From contig NC_035175.2 of the NCBI RefSeq assembly GCF_001659605.2, positions 30,971,705 through 31,035,704 of the forward strand: a stretch of 64,000 bases of DNA. Direction: 5' to 3'. Positions within the stretch are counted from its first letter, which is position 1. Each line of letters opens with the position of its first letter. Positions 21,760 to 33,032 of the stretch are shown here, one piece after another. The stretch is from Manihot esculenta (lineage: Eukaryota; Streptophyta; Magnoliopsida; Malpighiales; Euphorbiaceae). The position numbers and the translations under genes were made by a program. Under the pieces are notes generated by a model that saw only the letters and a list, made by a program, of their open reading frames with translations, was not told the origin of the DNA and searched no databases.

Positions 21760-22010
21760 GGCTCCAACCCGGATTAACCTCGTTTGCACGCTGTGGCCTG
21801 CCAGCGTCCACCTGTGCATGCTCGACCTTGCCAAGCACCCCGTAGGCCTGCAGTCGTCCACCCCTCAGCCTTCTCGGCTCAGCATGGATGAACCTTACTG
21901 GCGCATGTGCCTACCCGGCTCCAACCCTGCTCGGTAGCGCCTCACCTCGCGGCCTGCGGTTGTCCACCCTACGGTCAGCTCACCTCCTACCCAGCTTAGC
22001 AGTGTCCTCT
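21760..22010. other. Unassigned C-rich continuation of the 1-786 sequence
   Basis: Begins with GGCTC, the duplicated target of the Athila solo LTR, so it was originally contiguous with 1-786. It is rich in CC/TC words and has no open frame of note. I cannot tell whether it is LTR end, leader or internal region. Confidence 0.4.
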
Positions 22011-23010
22011 GATGAGTTGTAAAACTCACCACTTTTTCCTTATTAAAATTCCATGATTTTGCTATGATTTTAATATAAATAATTAAATTTTACTTGAAAT
22101 TTGATTTTGGACAGGTTTTTGAGCGAAAGTTAAAAAAAATAATAAAAAGAGGTTGAATTGGAAGATTTTCGGACTGAGAGGTTACAGCCTTGGGCAAGCC
22201 TGTAGCCCAAGGCGATGGACAGCTCTAGATTTCAAAAACTGCCACCTCAACCCGATTTTGCCACCTAAGCAAGGATAAAATCATATTCAAGTTAGATTAA
22301 ACACAATCAGATTAGGATAGGGATAAGATAGGAGTAGTAGAATTTATTTTAAATTATTAAATTTTATCTTTTTTTTGCCTATATAAAAGCTCCTAGAATT
22401 AAACTTAGGCATCACATATTTTTCCCTTTTTCCCTCCTCCTCTCTTGGTGCCGCCGCCCACCTCTCTTCTTCTCCATCTTCTTCTTTTCTTTTTCTTCTT
22501 CTTATATTTAGCTTTTGTAATTTTATTATGCCCCTTAGAGACTAAATAATTATTTTCAGTTAAAGGTTAATTTAAATTGAGATTTTATTCAGGTTGTGAG
22601 GTTATGTGCTTCAATTCTTTTAATCTTATTTCTATTTTCTGTTAATTTTTGAAGTCGAGGAACACCACCTCTATTGTTGTTTTCTTGAGAATTCAAGGGG
22701 TCCATTGAATCTCTTGGAAAGATAAAATATTGCTAATTAATCCAATTAAATCCGTAATTGTTTAATTGAGTTAATAACAAGTAGCAATTAGCATATTCAT
22801 TTATATTAAGAAATTAGTAGATTTGATTTAAATAATTCGCGTGTTTTTATTGATCAAGTTTGGCTTCTGCTCTCTTAATGTAATTGACTAATTAAATCTA
22901 CATGTGTGTTGAGGTTGTTAGTTAACTAGAAATTAATTTAAGCACGAAGCGGATTAATTTAATCATAAGGAAGAATTGGTGAGATTTGCGTGTTTGACCA
23001 CTATAACCAA
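22011..23010 (+). repeat. Truncated LTR of a second Athila-like family
   Basis: Starts TGATGAGTTGTAAAACTCACC and has a TATA box (TATATAAAAG, about 22380), a pyrimidine-rich leader, and a U5-like stretch ending near TTGACCACTATAACC. It differs from the other Athila LTRs here. Around 23010 it changes into the 3' half of the main Athila LTR type, so its own end is missing. The family assignment is by general resemblance only. Confidence 0.5.
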
Positions 23011-23951
23011 ATAATATATAAAGTGGCTGCCACAGTTTGGCTTTCTCTCCCCCTTCTTCTAGGCTTCGGCCACACCTTCTCTTACTTCTTTTCTTCTTCT
23101 TTTCTTTTATTTTTTGTTTTGTTTCAGCCATGAGAGGCTGAAACCTTTTATTCTAGTTGAATAACAAGTGAATCTTTAGTTGTTTTTATGGATTGAGAGA
23201 CTTGGACTACATTGTTAATCTTTTGTTATTCAATATTCATGTAATTTTATGCTTCAAGATATTATTGCTTTGTTATTTAGATCTACATTGATTCTTGATT
23301 GCAAGATAATATATTGTTAGTTTGGATAATTTTAAGTCCGTAATTGCTTAGATTGTTCAAACATAAGAACACTTGGTGTAAAAACCAAGGAAATTGCATG
23401 ATCTAGTGTTGTCACCATGCTTGTGGGTAACTAGAATTGGTTTTCTCTATCTCTTAATGTGATTGACAATTGTTTGTAGCCAAAGGGTCAAGATGTTCCT
23501 TGTAACTTGTTAATTAGTAATTAATTAGAGGACATTCCCTAATTGGTTTATGATAAAGGAGAAGTATGGTGGTGAGAAGCGTCTTCAATCACCAAGACCA
23601 ATTTATTGAACAAGCAAAAGAACATAAGTGTCAATGATCAATCCCATCAACTAAAGTGAATCTGATTCTTCAACTAGAGCTTTTCTTCTCATTGTTTTCT
23701 CTTTATTTTATTATTCGCTTTATTTTTATTACTTTCATTAGTAGTTTAATTCAATCAATCTCAAAACCCCCCTTTTTACTTTTCTTGCACTTTACTTTTA
23801 CTTTATTTTAGTTTGTTTTCTTGGTCTTGATAAGGAAAATAGGTAAGTATCAATTCCCTGTGGATTCGATCCTTTCACCACTATCTACCGTATTAATATT
23901 GTTGGTAGCTGAATTGATTATTTTTTACCGGTTTCGACAATCGTTCTGTCA
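23011..23951 (+). repeat. A1 5' LTR remnant (R-U5 part only)
   Basis: From the TATA-like AATATATAAAG (about 23010) to CTGTCA at 23951 this matches the 3' half of the Athila LTRs. It includes the hairpin at 23122-23143, the AATTGCATGATCTAG stretch, and the end ACCGGTTTCGACAA. U3 is absent and replaced by a different LTR piece upstream. The LTR end joins gag codons directly: the tRNA-Asp PBS and leader seen in A2 (31856-31905) are deleted. Confidence 0.75.
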
Positions 23952-25204
23952 GGAAGCAAGCAAACCGACTTTGGGAGCAAGCCACCACCGAATCTGCCAC
24001 AGAAGAGCCAGTAATTGCAGGAACTAATTTAGAACCTTCTGAACTTCACCAAACAGCCGCAGAGATGGCTGAAAATAATGTACAACCTGCGGCCCATGCT
24101 AAACCTACTGTCCATGATGAATTAATACCAGAAAATCCAGCAATGAGGGCACCAATGCTAAGAGAAAGAACACTGAGAGAGTTGGCAACCTCTATAGGCG
24201 ATCAAGCACCTCTCTGCATCACCTATCCGCCTCTGATAGTCCCTTTTAAGCTCAAAATAGGTTTGATACATCTACTACCTAAATTTAGAGGTCTAGAGAA
24301 TGAAAATCCACATAAGCACTTGAAAGAATTTCACATTGTATGTTCATCCATGAGGCCGCAAGGCATAACTGAAGAGCATGTTAAACTGAGAGCATTCCCA
24401 TTCTCACTTGATGATTATGCCAAAGATTGGTTGTTTTACTTGCCACCTGGATCAATCACTTCTTGGGATGGTATGGTTAGAGCTTTTCTGAATAAATATT
24501 TTCCAACTTCTAAAGCCATAGGCATAAGGAGAGAGATTAGTGGCATTAAGCAAAAAGAAACTGAGGATTTGTATGATTATTGGGAAAGATTTAAGAGATT
24601 GTGCACAAGCTGTCCTCAATATGACATTTTAGATAAATCACTCATAGAATTCTTCTATGGAGGTTTGCTACCATTCGAAAGGAAATTCATTGATGTGGCA
24701 TGTGGAGGTTCAATTGATGATAGAACACCTCAAGCAATCAGAGAATTGATTTCAACACTTGCAGCAGCATCTAGACAATATGGAGATGAAAAGCAACTGC
24801 AAAGAGGAGTCAATGAGGTAAGTACATCTGTTCTCACTTCTCAAATTTCTGAACTAACCTCTGCTGTGAAAAGTCTTGTCATAGGTCAAGCTCAACAAGC
24901 TAAAAAATTTCAGCAAATTAGACCATGTGGGATATGTGCACATGTAGGACACCCAACTGATCAATGTCCTACACTTCAAGAGGATGACCAGCAAGTAAAT
25001 GCAATTGGAGGATTCAATAGCCAGCCCAGACATGATCCCTACTCTAACACCTACAATCCAGGTTGGAGGGACCATTCGAACTTCAGCTATGCTAGGGCTA
25101 ACAACTACCAGAACTATCAAAGAAATCCAACACCTCCAAGCTCCAATATGCACCTTGAGGAGATGATGAAGACATTGGCAAATTCTGTGCAAAGCCTCCA
25201 ATAG
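23951..25204 (+). pseudogene. A1 gag
   Basis: The frame runs from the LTR junction (KQANRLWEQATTES...) through MAENNVQPAAH (24065) to TAG at 25202-25204. It shows the Athila gag domain (about 24130-24800; DDYAKDWLFYLPPGSITSW and YDYWERFKRLCTSCPQYDI) and one canonical CX2CX4HX4C zinc knuckle (CGICAHVGHPTDQCP, about 24925-24970). Roughly the first 20 codons present in A2 gag are missing because of the deletion at 23951. The TAG falls at a Gln position in the A2 homologue. Confidence 0.82.
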
Positions 25205-26915
25205 AAGATGGGTCAAATAGCCACCTCAGTGAGCAAGATTGAATCCCAAGGTAAGTTACCTTCTCAAACCGAAGCTAATCCCAGGCAAAATGTAAGTGCT
25301 ATCATGTTAAGAAGTGGGAAAGAGCTTCAAGATGTCAAGGCTGATGATGAAAGTTCACAAGTGCAAAGACAAGCTGCTGAAGAAAAAAGCCAGAAAACTG
25401 CTTGTCCAAACAGACTGGCCAAACAGCACCAGTACACCAGCAGAATACAAATCAGCAAGTAAGTTTCAAGATTCCACCTCCCTTTCCAAAAAGGTTTGAA
25501 AATCACAAAAAGAAAAAGAAGAAAAAGAGATCATTGAAACCTTCAGGAAAGTGGAGATCAACATACCCTTGCTAGATGCCGTGAAACAAATTCCCAGGTA
25601 TGCAAAATTCTTGAAAGAACTGTGCACTAACAGAAGAAAGCTTGTTGAGAAAGAAAAGGTAAGTGTGGGAGAAGTTGTGACAGCTGTCATAAAAAGAGAA
25701 CTCCCAGCCAAGTGTAAAGATAAAGGGATGTTTGCTGTCTCTTGCAAAATTGGCAATGTGGGCATCAAAAAGGCCATGTGTGACTTAGGTGCATCAATTA
25801 ATGTTATGCCTCTTTCTATTTATAATTCTTTGAATGCAGGTGCACTAAAAGACACTAGAGTGGTCATTCAATTGGCTGACAGATCTGTAGTATATCCAAA
25901 AGGAGTTCTAGAAGATGTTCTAGTGCAAGTAGATCAACTTGTCTTTTCAGCAGATTTTTATGTGATTGATATGAAGGAAGACAATAGCAACACCACTTCA
26001 AACTTCCTACTTGGACGACCTTTCTTGAGCATAGCCAGAACTAAGATAGATGTGCATGATAGCACATTGACCATGGAATTTGTAGAGGAAGTAATAAAAT
26101 TTAATGTTTATGCTGCCATGAAATATCCCCATGACATGTCCCCTGTTTATGGTTTAGATATCATTGATTGTTTGGGCCAAGAAGTTTTTTATATGAATCA
26201 AGATGATGTGCTAAACAATGAATTTTGCAGGGAAGCTAGCCAAAAAGAGCCAAAGCTGAAAGCAACAGTCTGCTGCATTCAGCAGGTGAACTGCGACCAA
26301 CAGCAGATGGACCATGGGCCGACCACACCTCTTCAACTCAGATCGCAGGTCAGATCGCCCAAACATGATGAGCAAGCGGAATCCAGTTCATCCAGAAACC
26401 CAACACAGACAGACACCTGTTCGCCCAAACAGCCGATTACAGGTCAGAAAATTTCAGAACTAGATCTGAAGCCTCTTCCAGGCTACTTGAAATACATGTA
26501 CTTGGGAGCTGAAAAGACACTTCTAGTGATAGTGGTAAATCAATTAAGCCAACATGAAGAAGAAAGTCTCCTTAAAGTATTGAAGAAACACAAGGGAGCC
26601 ATACGATGGACCATAGATGACATAAAAGGCATCTCCCCCACCACATGTATGCATAGAATACACATGGAGGAGGAATGCAAGCCTGTTCGAGATGCTCAAA
26701 GAAGACTGAATCCTCCTATGATGGAAGTAGTGAAAAAGGAGATAGTCAAGCTTCTGGACGCAGGAATAGTCAAGCTTCTGGACGGAAGAATCATCTATCC
26801 TATCTCTGAAAGCAAATGGGTAAGTCCTGTGCATGTAGTCCCAAAGAAAACTGGGATCACCATTGTACCAAACACTGAAAGAGAACTTGTTCCAACTAGA
26901 GTTCAGAATGGGTAG
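25205..26915 (+). pseudogene. A1 protease and start of reverse transcriptase
   Basis: After the TAG the frame continues to about 25462, shifts at least twice around 25400-25550, and is open again from 25551 to TAG 26913-26915. The protease region has CDLGASINVMPLSIYNSL (about 25780-25840), DLGA being the aspartic protease motif, followed by FLLGRPFLSIARTKIDV. The RT N-terminus follows (LKPLPGYLKYMYLG, KWVSPVHVVPKKTGI). A 24-bp tandem duplication (26742-26765 and 26766-26789) inserts eight residues before RIIYPISESKW. The final TAG replaces a Trp codon of the RT. Confidence 0.82.
26742..26789 (+). repeat. 24-bp in-frame tandem duplication in A1 reverse transcriptase
   Basis: ATAGTCAAGCTTCTGGACG begins at 26742 and at 26766. 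The second copy ends with two changes. Eight codons are repeated (IVKLLDAG then IVKLLDGR). Confidence 0.85.
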
Positions 26916-27548
26916 AGAGTATGCATGGACTATAGGAAGCTAAATGCAACAACAAGGAAAGATCACTTCCCCCTACCTTTCATTGATCAAATGCTAGAAA
27001 GGCTTATCGATAAGTCCCACTATTGTTGTCTAGATGGTTTTTCAGGATTTTATCAAATTCCAGTGGCTCTAGAAGACCAAGAGAAGACCACCTTCACTTG
27101 TCCTTTTGGTACCTTTGCATTTACAAGAATGCCATTTGGACTATGCAATGCTCCTGCCACTTTCCAACGTTGTATGATGAGCATATTTTCAGACTATGTG
27201 GAGAAAATCATTGAAGTCTTCATGGATGACTTCACAGTGTACGGTAACTCCTTCGAAGAATGCCTTGCCAATTTGGAAAAGATCCTACAAAGATGCCTTG
27301 AATCAAATCTTGTACTTAACTATGAGAAATGCCATTTCATGGTTAACCAAGGTTTGATCTTAGGCCATGTTGTTTCAGCCAAAGGAATTGAAGTGGAAAG
27401 AGCCAAGGTGGATACCATAAAAAACCTGCTTTATCCCACAAACGTTAGAGAGATCCGCTCCTTCCTTGGCCATGCAAGATTCTACAGAAGATTTCTCCAA
27501 AATCACACAGCCATTATGCAGATTGCTCCAGCAAGATATAACATTTGA
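26916..27548 (+). pseudogene. A1 reverse transcriptase core
   Basis: Reads VCMDYRKLNATTRKDHFPLP, MPFGLCNAPATFQRCM and VFMDDFTVYGNS, in which MDD is the catalytic YxDD-type motif. The frame is lost near 27495-27500, where a short deletion between two GATTT repeats joins RRF to the following segment. It ends at a stop at 27546-27548. Confidence 0.85.
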
Positions 27549-28070
27549 TTTTGATGCAGGTTGCAAGACAGCATTTGATTTGATCAAGGAATTACTTGTG
27601 ACTGCCCCTATCATTCAAGCACCTGATTGGAACTTGCCCTTTGAAATCATGTGCGATGCAAGCAACTACGTTGTGGGGGCAGTCTTGGGACAACGTGTAG
27701 GGAACTCACCTCACGTGATTCACTATGCATCTCGCACATTAGACGCTGCCCAAAGCAACTATTCAACAATAGAAAAGGAGCTCTTGGCTATTGTATTTGC
27801 TTTAGAGAAATTCATACCATACCTCCTGGGAACTAAAGTCATAATTTACTCAGACCATGCAGCCTTGTGATACTTGATCAAGAAAAAAGAGGCAAAACTG
27901 AGACTCATTCGGTGGATTCTGCTATTACAAGAGTTCAATCTGGAGATACGAGACAAGAAAGGAAAGGAGAATCTAGTGGCTGATCACCTAAGCTGACTTC
28001 CCACTAGTTCCGCACCATATCCAATCAAGGAAGACTTTCCAAACGAACATCTGTTCATCTCTCAGCTTGC
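27499..28070 (+). pseudogene. A1 RNase H, truncated before integrase
   Basis: In another frame: FSKITQPLCRLLQQD, then RNase H with MCDASNYVVGAVLG, YSTIEKELLAIVFAL and IIYSDHAAL, followed by TGA 27868-27870. Homologous sequence continues to LVADHLS, another TGA near 27994, and PIKEDFPNEHLFIS. At about 28070 it jumps straight into the region that in A2 follows the integrase stop. The whole integrase (about 1.4 kb in A2) is absent. Both TGA codons look like CGA codons decayed at CpG. Confidence 0.82.
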
Positions 28071-29074
28071 TTAGTGGATCGCACCACCCAAACCACACCA
28101 GGGGAGTACTCAGTTTCCTTTGAACTTTAATATTTCCAATAAATTGAGGACAATGCATGAATTAGGTGTGGGGGTGCATATCTCTGAATGTTAAATTTTA
28201 AGTCCATTTTAGCTTTAATTTTTAGTTAACATACATTAGGCGAATTTTTTTTCATTTTTGTTATTTTGGCCTTTAATGCACACACATGTAGCCACAATTT
28301 TTTCTTTTTTGTGTTTTGGTATGCTTTACTCAAACACATAGGCTATGTTGAATGAGCTTTCTTTCCATGACCCCATTGATGTGATGACTCTTTAAACCTA
28401 AGTTGAATCAATTGCAGTGAGTTGTATTCATTTTTGAGAATTTCTTTTTGAATTGAATCTTTGAGCTTGCTATGGTGAAAAACATATGACATTACTCATT
28501 AGAGAGAATAATAAAGATGTGTGAATAATGAAATATGGCTTATTTTAGCAATTGGTGTTGATTTGCCCAATTTATTGAGAAAAAGAAATTCAGCAATGGC
28601 AAAGACTTCAAAAGCACAAATTAAAAACTGTTCCAATGGTCAAAAGACTATGAACAGAGCTAGTAGCCACTTGGACAGGTGACCAACTGAGTAACTGAGG
28701 GTGGGTATCACAAATATGTACCTTTACATCAAAAGGTTAGTGATTTTTTCAAGCAAGAATAAAGTGCAAAAAGCTGAATAAAGTGCTTCAAGTATAGGCA
28801 AATCACTCCGAGAGCTAGAAAAAGTCTTAACTGAACAAGAATATGTGCATGTATAATCTCTCTAATGAGGAAAACAAATACTAGCCATGGTAGGTAAAGG
28901 GAGACAAGGAAAGAAGGAGAGTAACCTTGGTGCATACACTCTTCACTGCAATACTTCAAAGTAGGGGTTTAGAGTAAGAGCTTAAGTGGAAATAAAGAAT
29001 CAAGTAGCAAAGAGAGCTTGTTTGACTAAGTTTATTTGCTTGAGGACAAGCAAAGGGCTAGGTGTGGGGGTATT
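28071..29074 (+). other. A1 noncoding region between pol and 3' LTR
   Basis: No credible env-like frame. It is homologous to 37979-39053 in A2. It begins with an internal PPT-like motif, TTGAGGACAA (28144-28153) followed by TTAGGTGTGGGGGTG (28162-28176). It ends with a hairpin (29035-29054, arms TTTGCTTG and CAAGCAAA, loop AGGA) and the terminal polypurine tract GGGCTAGGTGTGGGGGTATT before the LTR at 29075. Confidence 0.7.
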
Positions 29075-30081
29075 TGATCAGACCAAATTTAGACCCATTT
29101 ATCACGCTGTTATTAATGTTAACTTACATATTATCTGCCTAATTCTGTGGTTTTGATCTTATTTTGCAGAAAACAGTGTAAAGAGCTAATTTGGTGAAAA
29201 TGCTCTTAAAACTGCCTAAAAGAGGATAAAGGAGAACAAGTATTGTCTGCCCATGCCAAGTTGCAGCTGAAGTGAAGATAAATAAGGAAAGTACAGTCAG
29301 CAGAGTAATTTGAAATTCAAATTTCAAATCTTCAAGAAGTCTTTCCCATATTAAAAATGTGAAGACACCTCAGCACTCAATTCAGCTTATTTAGGAAGCC
29401 AAATCTCAAGAAGATGCACTTGCCTCCCAAGAATTCAAAATTCAAAAGAGGACATTCAAAATTCAAAGTTCAAAAGCCATCTCAAGGAAATCTAGGGCAA
29501 TACTTTCAACTATAAAAGCATCACAAGCAAGCCGCACGTCCATTCTCCACAACTTCGGATTGCAAGCCGCACACCTCTCCAAGCCGCCGGTTCCAATTCC
29601 TCTTCCTCTTCTCTTTCTTTTATTTTTGTGTTTTGTTTCAGCCATGAGTGGCTGAAACCTTTTTTTCTGGTTGAAGATTAGGTGAAACTTTAGTTGTTTT
29701 ATGGATTGGGAGATCTGAACATATATTGTTTATCTTTTGTTTATCAATATTTATGCAATTTCATGCTTAATTCCATTGTTGCTTTGTTGTTTAGATCAAT
29801 AGGGCCCATTGATTCTTGATTGCAAAGTAATAATCTGTTAGTTTGGATAGTTTTAAGTCCGTAATTGCTTGGATTATTCAAACACAAGTAACTCTTGGTG
29901 TAAAAACTAAGAAAATTGCATTATCTAGCAATATCACTACACGTATGGGTAGCTAGAATTAGGTCTCTCTATTTCTTAATGCAATTGACAGTTGTTAGAT
30001 GCCAAAGGCCCAAGGACATTCCTTGGCAACTTGTTGATTAGTGATTAATTAGAGGACGTTCCCTAGTTAATCTATGCTTAA
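29075..30081 (+). repeat. A1 3' LTR, first part
   Basis: Starts TGATCAGACC right after the polypurine tract. It carries TATAAAAG at 29511-29518 and the hairpin at 29636-29657. It is interrupted at 30082 by A2; CTTAA (30077-30081) is repeated at 40825-40829. Confidence 0.88.
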
Positions 30082-31849
30082 TGATAGAGCATAATTTAGC
30101 CCATTTTATCATGATATTATTAATGTTAATTTACATATTTTCTGCCTAATTTAGTGCTTTTGATATTATTTTTCAGAAAATGGTGTAAAAAGACATTTTG
30201 GAGAAAATACCCTCAAAACTGCCTTAATTGGACTAAAGGAGAGCAAGCCTGCCAAGTTGCAATCAAGTGAAGCTCAATAAGGAAAATGGCAAATAAGGAA
30301 AGTACATTCAGCCAAAGCAATTTGAAATTCAAATTTCAAACATTCAAGAAACCTTTTCCTTATTCAAGAAGCCAAATCTCAAGTTACCATAAATGAAGAG
30401 CCAAATAAGTATTTTGAAATTCAAATCTCCAAGATTCACATTCAAATTTTGAATTTAAAAATCCAGCTTATTAAGGAAGCTAAATCCAAAGATCACATGC
30501 TTGCCACCTCATGCTTTGCACATTCAAAATTCAAATTGCAAAGAGAGGCTCCACTTCCTTATTTGTGCATGGGCGGCAAGGAATGTGTGAAGGGCAGCAA
30601 CTTAATTCTTGGGCAGCCTTTTGAAAGCATATGGGCAGCCAAGAGACACTTGGGCAGCAAGTAAGAGAAGGGCAGCCCCACACTTTGCAAAAAAGGACCA
30701 AGCCACACGCCTCACTCTTCACATGTGCATAGGTGGCATGGAGACACATGTGCATGGGCAGCCACTCAAGATTCACGTGGACAGCAACTTGAAGACCTAG
30801 GGCAAGCACCTAAATTCCTATATAAGGGCCCCTTAAGTGGCCGGCCAAAAAAGGACACAACTCCCCAATTTCTTCAAGGTTCGGCGCAAAGAAGTCTTCC
30901 ATTCTCTCCATCTTCGGTCCATCTTTCTTTCCTCTTTTCTTTTTATTTTTTTTGGTTTTGGTTCAGCCATGAGTAGCTGAAACCTTTTAATCTAGTTGAA
31001 GATTGGTTGAAACTTGAGTTGTTTAATGGATTGTGAGATCTGAACATAAACTGTTTGTCTTTAGTTTATTCAATATTCATACAATTTTATGCTTGAATCT
31101 ATTATTGCTTTGTTGTTTTGATCAAATTGGCCACTTGATTATTGATTGCAAGGTAATATATTGTTAGTTTGGATAATTTTAAGTCCGTAATTGCTTGGAT
31201 TATTCAAACATAAGAACACTTGGTGTAAAAACTAAGGAAATTGTATGATCTAGCAACATCTCATGCATTTGAGTAGCTAGGATTGGATCTCTCTATTTCT
31301 TTATGCAATTGACAGTTGTTTGTTGCCTGAGGCCCAAGGACGTTCCTTGGCAACTTGTTGATTAGTGATTAATTAGAGGACGTTCCCTAATTGGTTTAAT
31401 CTTAATGAGAGACATGGTGGTGAGAAGTGTTTTTCATCTCCATAACTAATCTATTGAATCAATCCAAAGAACATAAGTTTCAATGATCAATCCTAACAGC
31501 TGAAGTGAATCTGATTCTTCAACTAGAGCTTTCTCATTATTGATTTCCTTTATTTTAATTATTTTTCTTCTTTTATTGCTTTCAGAATTAGATCAATTAA
31601 ATCAATCTCAAACCCCCCCATTTTACTTTCAGTTTATTTGCTTTCAGTTTATCTCGTTTTAGTTTATTTCTCTTTCAGTTTATTTCTCTTTTAGTTTATT
31701 TTTGTTTCAGTTAATTTCCTTGGTCTTGATAAGAAGAAAAGGTAAGTTTTCAATTTTCTGTGGATTCAATCCTTTACCACTATCTGCAGTAGTAATATTG
31801 TTGATAACTGAAAAGGTTATTTTTTACCGGTTTCGACAACCGCGAGTAA
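30082..31849 (+). repeat. A2 5' LTR
   Basis: Starts TGATAGAGCATAATTTAGCC and ends CGACAACCGCGAGTAA, where the 3' LTR ends GAGTCA. TATATAAGG at 30819-30827 and a hairpin at about 30961-30982 (one arm mismatch) follow the Athila pattern. A CAGTTTATTT-type microrepeat tract lies at about 31625-31715. Confidence 0.88.
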
Positions 31850-31855
31850 AAAAAT

Positions 31856-31873
31856 TGGCGCCGTTGCCGGGGA
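31856..31873 (+). promoter_or_regulatory. A2 primer-binding site, tRNA-Asp
   Basis: TGGCGCCGTTGCCGGGGA, seven bases beyond the LTR, is complementary to the 3' end of plant tRNA-Asp. This is the primer type typical of Athila elements. Confidence 0.92.
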
Positions 31874-31904
31874 GTTGATTTCACTAATCTGTTTTTTTTC
31901 TTTC

Positions 31905-33030
31905 ATGACTAGATCTGAACGTAGGGAAACTCTGCCTTTCGATTCGGAAATTGAGCGCACAATCAAGAGACTGAACAAGCAAGTCACGCCCGAATCATCA
32001 TCTGCAGACCACCTCTGCGCAGAAGCCTCACCTGAAACCACTAGATCGCACCACCAAGCTGCAGAGATGGCTGAAAACGTGGCACAACCTGCTGTCTACA
32101 ATGAACATGCTCTCCGTGAGGAATTAATACAACAAAATCCAGCCATGAGAGCTCCAATGCCAAGAGAAAGAACCATGAGAAAATTGGCAGCACCTGTAGG
32201 TGATCAAGCACCTCTTTGCATCACTTATCCGCCTCTGACAGTTCCCTTTGAACTGAAAACAGGTTTGATCCATCTCCTTCCTAATTTAGAGGATTAGAAA
32301 ATGAAAATCCACACAAGCACTTGAAAGAGTTCAATATTGTCTGTTCATCTATGAGACCTCAAGGTATTTCTGAAGATCATGTTAAGTTGAGAGCTTTTCC
32401 TTTTTCACTAGATGATTATGCTAAAGATTGGTTATTTTATTTTCCACCTGGATCTATCACTTCTTGGGATGACATGGTAATAACCTTCTTGAACAAATAT
32501 TTCCCAACTTCTAAAGCCATTGGCATAAGAAGAGAAATCAGTAGCATTAGACAGAAACCATCTGAGGATTTATATGATTACTGGGAAAGGTTTAAAAGGT
32601 TGTGTACAGGTTGTCCTCAACATGATATTTCGGATAAGGCACTCATAGAATTCTTCTATGGAGGATTGCTCTCATCAGAAAGAAGATTCATTGATGTAGC
32701 TTGTGGAGGATCCATTGCAGACAAGACACCTAGGGAGATGAGAGAGTTGATCTCAATACTTGCAGCCTCATCTAGGCAATATGGAGAAGAAAAGCAACTG
32801 CAGAGAGGAGTCAATGAGGTAAGTTCACCTCCTATTTCTTCTCAACTTTCTGAACTGACATCTTTTATGAAAGATTTTGCCATAGGACTAGTTCAATAGG
32901 TTCAAGCATCCCAGCCACCTAGGCCATGTGGGATTTGTGCATATGCAGGACACCCTACTGATCAATGTCCTACTCTTCAAGAAGACAGCCAGCAAGTGAA
33001 TGCCATTGGAGGATACAACAACCAGGTAAG
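31905..33030 (+). pseudogene. A2 gag
   Basis: The start is at the ATG of MTRSERRETLPFDSEIERTI (31905), which follows the PBS and leader. The gag domain (NPAMRAPMPRERTMRKL, DDYAKDWLFYFPPGS, YDYWERFKRLCTGCPQHDI, FFYGGLLSSERRF) runs to about 32900. A one-base deletion near 32283 shifts the frame (it resumes by 32321), and TAG at 32897-32899 stops it. A zinc knuckle (CGICAYAGHPTDQCP, about 32931-32975) lies after the TAG. A further frameshift separates this from the downstream frame. Confidence 0.83.
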
Positions 33031-33032
33031 AC

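Noticed and set aside
28071..29074. Possible env-like gene in the Athila 3' region
   Set aside because: No frame above about 80 codons, no signal peptide or membrane segment, and A1 and A2 do not share an open frame here.
31856..31873. Possible tRNA gene fragments at the sequences matching tRNA ends
   Set aside because: Only 13-18 bases complementary to the tRNA 3' end, located directly after LTRs; these are primer-binding sites.
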